Assembly (NCBI GenBank): GCA_028554795.2
Contig: CM068825.1
Coordinates: 158,229,053-158,293,052 of the forward strand
Direction: 5' to 3'
DNA: 64,000 nucleotides
Origin: Sinohyriopsis cumingii
Taxonomy: Eukaryota > Mollusca > Bivalvia > Unionida > Unionidae
The notes under the pieces were generated by a model that worked only from the letters and a program-made list of their open reading frames with translations, was not told the DNA's origin and did not search any database. The translations under genes and the position numbers were made by a program. Numbering within the stretch: position 1 is the stretch's first letter; each line of letters starts with the position of its first letter. This document shows, piece by piece, positions 26,799 to 38,700 of this stretch.

Positions 26799-29700
26799 TG
26801 TATATATGTATGTATATATATGTATGACTATATACTAATTGAAAATATTTTTATTGTTATTATTTAATTGGGTCATATATCAGACATGATTTTTCTCCAC
26901 CTTAAAGTGGAATTCCACTTTTCTCATGATTTGAATCAGATTTTTCTTGATATAGTTCATTTTTTGTATCATCTCCAATCTGTTTAAAAATAATATGGTC
27001 TGTCCATTCCCAATCCGCAATGTCCCTTGTAAATTATTCGTTCCATATATTAGGTAGCACAATACTCTCGTAAAGAGTATTCTGATTGGTCAAAGGTTTC
27101 AATTCATCCAGTGTATCTTCGTGTAATGGTTACTGATGGCAATGGAAAGAATAAGCATGCTTGCAGAACATGGCATCCTGAGTTGTTGAGAGAGACCATG
27201 GCATGAAAAGTTTAGATAAAGGTTTAAAAAACATATGGAAATGGGAATGGCTGGAGAGAAAAGTTGACGGAAATTTAATTGGTCAGTTTATAAGAAAACT
27301 GAATGCTAGAGGACTGCCATTTTGTGACCACTGCAATAAAGATCTGAATTATGGTAATCGCAGTTGGACAAATTTGGAACAACACCTACAAAAGATGCTG
27401 CATACGGAAAAATTGAAGCTCAGAGGTATCTGGAAAAAGTGCATTTAATTACTATAAGAAAAAAGATTTCTTGCATGAGAGAACAGATATAGCCCTCTGT
27501 CAGAATATGCGCACTGCATGTTGCCAAGCACCAGCTTGAAAGGAAAAAGGCTCTCATTGAGAAGGAAAATAAACGATTGCACATTGAGCCAAAAAAGTCA
27601 GTGGTGACAAAAAGGAAGGCTAAATAAATCTTTGCCAAAGCCGCAAAAAGAGCTCAACTGGCATATCAACAGGTTGTGTCCATTGGAGAAAAAGACAAGT
27701 GAATGTATTTGATTATTTGTATATAGTTGTACTTGGGCTTTTATTTTACAGATTTGTTATGAATAGAGAGAAGTATAATATATTTGCTGCAAAAATTGAC
27801 AATTTATTGTGACTTAATTACGATGTGAACATTGACATGCACATGAAATAAACTTCAGCATCTGATTCAATAGTATTGGAGAACAAATTCATGTGGCTAT
27901 AAATATTGTGAAATTATTGAACTCAGGTTGAACATTTTTGGTAAGTTTAATAGTTTTTCAAATGATTATTTTGGTTTATTTTATGTTCATAAGTTGCACC
28001 AGGAGCAGTTTTTTTATGAGTTTAAAATGCATTTTTGGTGGGGGGGGGGCACAGGCATTGACCCTCAAGACCCTGTTGGAGGAGGACCCCCAAACCCCAC
28101 TTAAAATTTTTTCAGCTTTTTGGGGGGAAGACCAAAATCATGTCTGATATACTCTTTATTTTCATTGCATCTCGTAAGTTATCCTGTTGATAATATATAA
28201 TTTCATACTTTAATGGCATTTGGAAAACACTTATAAAATAATACCCTAGATATTTTTCTTTGTCCTGTTCAGGTACATTAATAATGTGCAGTATCTGTGC
28301 AAGAAGAAAGTACGGATGGGGCTGTTGGAGGACGGTGGCTGGGAAGTGTGTACCGAATCAAAATACCTGCCTCCCCCATTATCTTCTTCAGGATCTAATT
28401 CATCTTGTCTCATATACTCAGTAGGGTAAGACTGGAAGTCACATATATCAGATTACCAGATGTGTTATATTTACACTCACCTGTGTCTGTTGACTGTCAT
28501 CTCCATAATCCTTTTGTCAACAATTGCTTCTTGCATCTCTGGAGTCCATGTTTATAATATGACTTCAGTCAAACTTGGAATATGGGCTACTGCCATCAAA
28601 AACTCCAACATGGCTGGCAAGATGGACACATAATTGAAGTGAACTTGCATTTAATTGGCTGAACTTGTTACTGATTTGGAAACCATATTTCTCATGTGTT
28701 TTTTATCTGACTTGAAATATAGGCTGTTACATTGTCATTAAGATCTTGGATCAACTGAGATCCTCACACGTTAATTGGGTAATCTTATATCTGATTGGCT
28801 GACCATGTTTGCACTCTGGAGGCCATATTTCTGATCTGATTTTGATCAAGCTTTGAATACATGTTTATATTATCAAGATACCAGACAATTTAAGTATTTA
28901 GTGAAAACTGAGAATATTGTTAAAGTGATTCTGCATCTGATTGGCTGATCTTTGTACCACTCTGGAAGCCATATTTCTGGTACATTTTGGATCAAATGCA
29001 GACATATATAGTGAAAATCCTGGATGGGTTCAATAATGAGTGAGAGTTTCAATAATGCAGTAATCTTGCTTGTGATTGGCTGAGTTTGTTACCACGCAGG
29101 AAGCTCTATTTCTTGATTATATCATCAAGATCTTGGATAATTTCATTAATGAGTAAGATTCAGGCATATTAATGAAATGATCTTGCGCCTGATCGACTGA
29201 ACTTGTTATCACTCAGAGCCATAATTCTGATTCAGTGTTTGATCAAATGTGGACTATTGCTTTGTGGGATGTACATCTCACATGAATTTGATAATGCATT
29301 GGATCAGTGCATATTAATCAAATTATCTTGCATGTGATTGGCTGAGCTTGTTACCACTATAGATACTGTCACTGGTCTAACTTTGAGTCAGCTTTGTAAA
29401 TGGTCTTAGATTGTCAAGATCTTGGATGATTCTTTTTATAACAAGATCCAGCCATGCATATTCATTAAAGTGATTTTATATCTGATTGGATATCAGCATT
29501 TTAGTGCCTTTATTTCTGTTTTTTATTTGTTTGTTGCATACTTGGTATTTACAAGATATATAATACATTTTGTCTTGACCCAGATGTGTTTTTCTGACCT
29601 GATTTTAATCAGACTTGGTAAATAGGCTAACATAAGCACGACATTGTTTTATGAGCATTGACTCAGATTTGATTTACCACTCTTGATACAGTATTGTTTC

Positions 29701-32700
29701 CAGTGATTTGATTTACCACTTTCAAGACAGTATTATTTGCAGTGATTGGATTTACCACTTTCAAGACAATATTATTTGCAGTGATTGGATTTACCACTCT
29801 CAAGACAGTATTGTTTGCAGTGATTTGATTTACCACTCTCAAGACAGTATTGTTTCGAGTGATTTTATTTACCACTCTCAAGACAGTCTTGTTTCCAGTG
29901 ATTTGATTGAATTTGGTAAATAGGCCTATGTCATCGTGATCTTGTTTGAGTATGAATATGTATGAAACTCTCACTTTTTTAACGATGTGACTTGACACTG
30001 GATTGGTTGAACTTACCAACACTCTAGCAGGTATATTTCAGATCAAATTTTGATCAAACTTGTTAAATAGTTCAATATTATCAAGATGTTAGATTAGTTT
30101 GAATGTGACAAAGATCATCACACATTATTGATGTCATCTTGTATCTGATCTCCTATACTTGTTACCAATCAGGAGATGAAATTCCAGTTGGATTTTCTCC
30201 ACCTTCATAAAGAAGTTTCTGGACAGGTACTGTATTAAGTGAGATATACATGTATTAGTGACCATATACACCACTCCCTCAATAAATCGTGCCCTGATAA
30301 CTCGCGATCCCGCTTATAACACGGGGTCAGGCATGGATCCCATATTTGTAAACCAGAAAATACCCCTAAAAATTGATCCCTATTTGTTGAACTTGAAGAA
30401 TTTTTTTACATTTTCTTTCCAAAAGACATTCCTTGTACACTGCAATTAACGATATGTAAGGAAATTTTTGATCAATGAAAATGTCACTTACGTTGAGTGG
30501 ATGCAGTACTTTAATAAATAAATACAAATTAAATAATTTTTTTATCAATTGAAATTTGTGTTCTAGTTCTATCTTTTAGTTCCTTTTATGTGTAATCATC
30601 ATAAATGCAATTTGTCTTCTTGTAATTAAACATAAAATGCGTCAATCTACCATAACAGCTATGTCCGCGAGTGCTTCTATGTGAACCTAATTAAGTGCCG
30701 ACCATATTTTGATAACTGACTTGCGGAAGTATTTGTTGTATTGTTGCATTGAATTAAAAGCTGGCCTGCTTTATATTATCACATTAATTATGTCTTTTGA
30801 ATCAAATAAAGGCGGTGGAATAAAGAAAAATTAAAAGGCACGAAAATCCTACAAGCTTGAAATTAGTGGCTCCAGTCATAAGTCGGGTGAACTCACTTCA
30901 TTTGGTCAATCGAATAATTATAAATGTTATTGTGTATGCAACATAAACTACCTTAAATTAACCGACTCTTTCATAACTGTGACCAAAGATGACAAGGCAT
31001 CCTAGCGAAATTAATACTTTGTAAAATAAAGGGCTTGATTTCACCGATACGGACCATTGTGGGCAAGCGAGATTCAGAGAATTCTTGAACTGGCACTTAG
31101 AGATATCCTCAAGGATGATAAGAAGTTCCATTATTACTTCCAATGAAATCACAACATCAATATTGTACTAATTGAACAATACAGAAATTAAGTTTCGACA
31201 TAGACAATTGTCGCATGACATAAATGTCACATGTGTTTGTAAAAAAGGAATCTTGTTTGGTGGTGTATCAACAGTTAGTCTAGTTCCCTGCTCTGTGGAC
31301 TCCATATTTGGCAGGATACTATTAAAAACCACTATGGAAACCAGACTCATCAAGAAAATAAAAAGCAGTGACATAATACATGTGATGGTTGTTAAAACCA
31401 GTTGGAACAATCTTTCATATGTTGAACATTTTGAAAATAAATGTTATTTAAACAGAATAATGAACAACTTCATTAGAAAAAGTGCATTATTAAAAATTAA
31501 TATCGATGTGATCGTAAAATGAGGATTCAGTCATTAAACAGCCTAGTTCCCTAATGCTGCTCCCCCCCACCACCCCGGCCCGATTTTTGTCAATGTCAAA
31601 GCGATTTTTAAAAAAAATTGGAAGTCCCTCAGTAACTTGCGCCTCACTTATAGTGCGGTCTGTGTTTGTGGACCCCATTGTGCCTGAGTTATCGAGGGAG
31701 AGGTGTACATGTATTAGTGAGATATGCACATATTAGTGAGATATAAATGTATTAATCAGATATATTGATATTAGTGAGATATACAAATAATAGCAAGATA
31801 TATACATACTAATGAGATATACACACATTAGTAAGATGTACATATATTAAATGAGATATAGACAGTGAGATATACACATATTAGTGAGATATATACACAT
31901 AGTGAGATGTACCCGTATTAGTGAGATATACACATGTAAGTGAGATATACATGTATTAGTGAAATATTCATGTATTAATGAGATATACATGTTAGAGAGA
32001 TATACACGTATTATTGAGATATACACATATTATATTAGTGAGATATACATGTATTAGTGAGATATACACACATTAGTGAAATATACACACAGTGAGATAT
32101 GCATGTATTAAGTGAGATATACACATATTAGTATATCCACATATTAATGAGATATACACAGGTTAGTGAGATATACATGTATTTGTGAGATTTACACACA
32201 TTAGTGAGATATACACAGGTTAGTGAGATATACATGTATTTGTGAGATATACACAGGTTAGTGAGATATACATGTATTTGTGAGATTTACACACATTAGT
32301 GAGATATGCATGTATTAGTGAGAGATGTGCACATTTTAGTAAAATATACATGTATTAGTGAGAGAAACACAAGTAGGTTTTTTAATGTTGAGGCAATTGG
32401 AGTAAAGTGCCCTGCCTAGGTACACACCTCAATAACTGACCCAGAGTCAGTTGGAGTAAAGTACTTGCCTAGGTAAACACCTCAGTAACTGACTCAAAGT
32501 CAATTGGAGTAAAGTGCATTGCCTAGGTACACACCTCAGTAACTGAGCCAAAATCAATTAGAGTAGAGTGCCTTGCCTAGGTACACACCTCAGTAACTGA
32601 CCCAAAGTCAGTTGGAGTAAAGTACTTGCCTAGGTACACACCTCAGTAACTGACTCAAAGTCAATTGGAGTAAAGTGCCTTGCCTAGGTACACACCTCAG

Positions 32701-35700
32701 TAACTGACCCAAAGTCAATTGGAATAAAGTGCCTTGCCTAGGTACACACCTCAGTAACTGACCCAAAGTCAGTTGGAGTAGAGTGACTTGCCTAGGCAAA
32801 TGCCTCAGTAGCTGACCCAAAGTCAATTTCATATTAATTAGTATGTTTTTATTTGACTAGAATACACATATTTCAAATACTCAGTAACATTTTGTTAAAC
32901 AGTATAAATTGTATATAGATTTAATTTTTATATCTTGGCTGCATTAACAGAAGTGGGTGCATTGGCTGGCATATCCATCCTGAAATCTACTAAACATATT
33001 AATATGCATTTTTAATCATATTTTAGTGTTATGAAAGTGATTTTGCTTTTGCTTTAGAGGGTTGTTTTTGCAAATTATTGGCAACTTTTGTCAGTGAAGT
33101 TAGCATGAATATTTATTGGCTGCATGATCTAGGTAGACTGCTTATGGCTTTTTTATATATATACATATGTAGAAGACTTGAATAGATTTTCAAGCCATTT
33201 GAGCGAAATTTTACTTTTATCTTTACATTTCACTATTTAGGATGAGATTTTTAATGCTAACTTTATTAGCCTGATCATTTAGAAACCATATCATCTAGGC
33301 AATCAAATTGGTATGCATTTTACATTCATAGATAGATGACCTGATAAGATTGTAATGCCATATAAATGATTTTTCGCTTTTTTATTTAATTTTGTAATTT
33401 CAATATATGGATTTTAACATTGATAATAGAAACTTTACATAATTGCTTAGAAACCACTTGACCTAGGTGAATACTTGCATGATGTGATTAGGTTCTGTTG
33501 TAATTCAGGTAAAAGAAAATTGAATGGTTTATCTTTCTTTGATACTTTTTGGAGAAGATTTATAATTTTTTATTTGAAAAACATTTTTAGCACAATTACT
33601 GTAAATAAAAGCCCACTTAATTTATGCAAATGAAAATTGAAAGGCTGAGTTTTTATCTCTGTGTATATGATCTGAACAGACTTCTGTGCTAGTAAAAAAA
33701 GTTTGATGTTAAATTGTGTTGACATTTTTAGCACTTGTGGCATCCATTTTTGTACTTAAGTCAGTCTATTCCTTAATTACTCAGCAATGAAGTTTATTCA
33801 GTCTGATTAAATCCCATTTCTTTTGAAAATATTAACTTATTTTTTTCAGGATCAATAATGATTTTTCATTTGATGATGACATGGTCAAGTTTTACCACTG
33901 CGAGGTGCACTCATTTGACCCCAGGTAAATTTACAATTGCTGTTATACGGTATATCTGGTTAATTTTACTTAGGTAGCATCATGCTTCCTCCCACGAACC
34001 CTCACTCCTTCATGTGGAGAAATAGCTTACATTTGAACTACTCAAGATGAGTGGTGTCTCCCTTCCATCCCATCACTTATTGAGATCTCAGCAAAGGCCA
34101 CTCCTGTGGCCTAGTGGTTAGAGCATTCGCCTTGGATACAGGAGGTCGCTGGTTCGAACCCCTGCTGAGTCATACCTAAGACTTCTAAAAATGGTACTTA
34201 ACAGCTGCCTTGCAAGGTGCTCAGCATTACGAGGTTAGTGTTAGGACTGGTCGGCCTGGTGTCAGAATAATGTGCCTGGGTGTGACATGATGCTACATGT
34301 ATGCGGCATGATGCCACAGTGCTAGACATCGCTATAAACTGCCAACTGCAGGCATCATAGAAATATGACTGAATTTTTTTTAAAGTTACATTAATAATCC
34401 GAATCACACACACACCTACTCAACAAAACTTTTCTTCAAACCTTGCTTCCATTGTAGTATATTTGTTGTAAAGACTTTCTGTGATTACAGACAGTAACAT
34501 TAAAGTGATTAGATTATACTGTGTGTTCTTATGTTACATGTTTAGGCTCAAATAAACAGTAACACAAGAAAGAGTGAAAACAACAAGCTTTGAAAAAATA
34601 CAGTAATTTTTTTCCCTGGAAAAATTCTGTGAAAATTAAAAATAATTGGAAATCTTAATAAAAAAATGTTCTCCTGATTTCAAGTTTGAATCCCGACAAA
34701 GAATCCAAGATGGAAGATGATGATGTATGCTGCAGTCTGTAGTGTTGAAGTCTACAGTTCCTTGTAGAAACAAGAATTATCAGTCCGATTTCTGATAGGT
34801 GAATAAATTTTTTATAGAAAACTGTCCTTTTTGAAAAAATTTACATGAGGACACATATTTTCCAGAAAAATAACAGAATTAATCCTTTTGAATCCAAATA
34901 ATTTGGAATAATTCCAATCCAAGTAATTTGAAATAACTCCAAAGAGCACAATATACAACTTCATGTGTAACAGCTGAGCTTCTTCTGAGAATAATTTTCC
35001 AAAATAGAGGTTGTATGGTCTTCAAAAACACAAACAAGGGGTCACGTGATCATCTTCTCGAAGCTTATAGAAAATAAGTACTTGTTAAAGATCATGTCTA
35101 CCCAGTGTGATCCTGATGAAAACCAATCATTTTGCTCTAAGAAATAAAAAATTTAAAAAATTGTTTACATCTTAAAGACAAAGTCCCATCATGACCTCGA
35201 CAACAACCAATCATTTTAAAATAAAGATAGAACTTGTTTACGTGGTTGTCACAAATTTATAAACAAGGTCAGGATTTAGATCAAGACCTAGTGTTTATAA
35301 ACTAACAGTCAAGGTCAAATTATTTTCTGAAAAAAGTACATATATCATCTCTAGAAAATAAATTTGCATTACAATAGCCTGTAAAAAAAATAAAAATTTA
35401 AAACTGACAAACAATTAAATTGAAATGAATATATATTAAATCAGATACAAGTAAATCAAATATACGTAACAGTGTGATCAATAGTAATTAAGAAATGATT
35501 AAAGATGTTAACAGCTTATAGTCAGATTTCGAAAGAGGTCAAGTAGCATAAAACAGTTCACATATTTTGGATTCAATCAGCAAGCTTGGTTTGGCTTCAG
35601 TATTTAAAGTTTGCTGTGATGGGTTTATACTGTGTATGATCAGGAATAATTCTGAAAGGATTAAAGACATTAATGGATCTTGGTTGGATTAGTCATTCCT

Positions 35701-38700
35701 AAAGACCCCAAGTGGCATAAAACAGGTCAGTTTGGCTTTGGTAATTAAAGCTTGTCAAGATATCTAAGCATGCATCATCTTCCAATGCTAAAATGCTCAA
35801 ATCTAAAGAACCAAAATAGCACACAGAATTCAATAATTGATAGAAACTGGAATCTCAGTAGCCAAAACAAAGTTCAAAGGGACATGAATATTCATTCTTC
35901 CATTATTGTACAGTTGAATTTAAAAAGAACTTCCAAAATTCAACCCAAAGAAGCACCAGTCTTGAGTAGTTCTGGTAGGCAGTCAAGAACCAGAATCTAC
36001 CCACAGGCAGGAAACAATTTAAATGTTCAGATGGGCTCATTAGAGTTGTATTAATATTGCCACATTCCAGTACAGACACTGAAAGGACATTTTCCATTCT
36101 GAGGATAATTCAGGCTGACTCCATCCAGAGGAAATCTGGATCCAGAAAAGATGTATCATTTGCTAAGTGCTAAGATCAACAATGATGACTTCCACAAATA
36201 TGATCTAGGCAATGATGAGGATTTCCACAAATATAATCCAGGCAATGATGAGGACTTCCACAAATATAATCCAGGCAATGATGAGGACTGCCACAAATAT
36301 AATCCAGGCAATGATGAGGACTGCCACAAATATAATCCAGGCAATGATGAGGACTGCCACAAATATAATCCAGGCAATGATGACGATTGCCACAAATATA
36401 GCAGTGATGAGGACTGCCACAAATATAATCCAGGCAATGATGAGGACTGGCACAAATATAATCCAGGCAATGATGAGGACTGCCATAAATATAATCCAGG
36501 CAATGATGAGGACTGCCATAAATATAATCCAGGCAATGATGAGGACTGCCATAAATATAATCCAGCCAATTATCTACTAAGAAATGTCAAAATGTTACTG
36601 TGAAAACACTGATGTGATGAGATGCCATGCACATTTGAAAGGTGAAAAAAGTAATTTGTTTAATAGTTTTCATGTTTGTCCATGTATGTGCTAAAACTGA
36701 GGTCAGTGAAAATCGTCCTGATTTAAAGTAAAAACTCCAGACAAAATTTCGCAAATCTCCTGAACTGTCCTAAAAACTTACCTATGTGTTACATGTATGA
36801 AATAGTAAATTTATGCCTTTGTTCTTATCAGTTTCTTGTTCTCTGATATGTAACAACATTATTGCTTTGATTTCTGCATTCATTGCAAAATTTTGTTTAT
36901 TACTGAAAGTTCCACTGAGATTGTAAACAACAGAGTAACTACCTACTAGGGTGTTTTGATAATGTAGCTATTATGATTGGTGATGTTATTATGAACATAA
37001 AGTAGTATCATGTTATTGCCAATGGTTTATATTATTTTAAATCAGCAAGTTTTTCTCTGCAAAGTGCATTGAAGAAACATGTACTATAAAGAAGATTACA
37101 TCATCTTTTTATTTTACCAATAATCATCACCTGTAGTAAACTTTGCGTTTATGTCTGACATACATGTATCAGTCAAAATGAATGCTCAGGATCACAGAAA
37201 ACATGGTACTCTTCAATTGTGCTTTGTACTGCAGTGAATTGTAAATGGATTCACATGGGTCCATGGTGGGAGTGATGTAACAAAAATCTGTATATGTTTT
37301 TTTGTGCATATTTCACCATTGCACTGAATTTAACATCAGCAATGGCAAAATTTCATAACAGCACTAATTCTGATTTGATTGGCTATGCCATTCTCAAAGA
37401 AGTAAATTATTTTCATTACTTAGTTACTGTTCATTATGTCTTTTATCCAGACAGTTCATATACAAATTACCTTTTTTCTTTATTTTTCATTAGGTAATTT
37501 TTTCATTTTTGCATACATGATTGCATGATTGTAGTGCTGGATATTAAATTTAGGATAGCTGTCAATGAACTGTTACATGTAACAATTCTAAGTTGTAGTT
37601 GATATGCTTGTAAAGTGATTGTTTAGTATGAGATAAAGGTACCATGTTGGATCAAAAGTTAAGACAATATTGTTGTCTTTTTGGTCAGTATGAAGCAGGT
37701 AGACTTCAAAAGGAGTGACTTGGACTATTTCTACAAGGTGGGACTATCTGGAAGGGAGTTCCAGAACAATCTTGGCTGGAAGATGGTGACCTTACAGGGC
37801 ATCAGGAAGATGCTCAACCACACACAGGTGAGACTGGGGCCAGAACAAGATTTTATTCTTAGGATACTACCACTATCCCATAAGATGTCCATTCCTTTCG
37901 ACTTTTTTTACACAATTTCTGCAAATTCTATCTATATAGGTAGAATAGTTTTTCTCAATGAGAAGCTAATTCTGAATACAGTAACATGAATGGCTCCATC
38001 TTAGGAAACTGTATTTAACCCGACAAAACTGCTGAACTTACTTATGATACGTTGTCTGAAAAAAAAGTTATTTCTGAGGAAAATTTTTGCCTCTTGGTAA
38101 ATAAATGGGGAGGTTCAAAAGTGGTTTAAATTACTCTTTACAGATATTCTAAGGCAAATGGGTGCCATATTTCACCCCATATTTTGTTTTTCCCCCATGT
38201 TACATGACATATGCCTTGGATGGATAATTTATTATTTGCAATAATTACACCATTTTTTTCCCCTGACCTCTTTTATCAGAATCTTACTAGTTATGATCTT
38301 CATTACGTATAAGGCAGATTTAATCATCACCAGTGGGTCTCACTTCGAACACAGATTATGAAAAAGTTACCCATTTCATAACATGCTATATATTCAGGGC
38401 TTTCCATAATTGCCAGGAAACTTGTGAAATACTTGCCTTCTTCACCCTTACATACTGGCAACTGAAATTCACTGTTACCAATGATATATAAGGACTCAAA
38501 TCCTGTTTCTGTTTCTTTGAATTATCCATGTTGTGAAAAGAGATTGGGAAAACTGCAACAAGATAAGTGTGGCTCATTAATCATTACATCATTTCAGTTC
38601 AGTTAATAAAAAATTCCTTGATTTATATAAAAGTAAAGTGTGCAAAAATGTGACAGATCTTGTTAGTACTATTGGTCATAGACCTGAAGAGCTTAACGTC

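Noticed and set aside
32608-32832. Leu/Gln-rich minus-strand protein
   Set aside because: Open frame created by the 56-bp minisatellite in intron 3.
35752-36054. 100-codon plus-strand frame in intron 4
   Set aside because: No domain, no splice context, and Ser/Asn/Lys-rich composition expected of AT-rich intron.
36151-36603. 150-codon gene for an [11 protein letters not shown] repeat protein
   Set aside because: The 33-bp unit keeps several frames open on both strands, it lies in an intron, and no splice signals tie it to the gene.
37828-37989. Read-through coding extension of exon 5
   Set aside because: The sequence after the donor loses family similarity, whereas splicing to 39,918 restores the family motif in phase.
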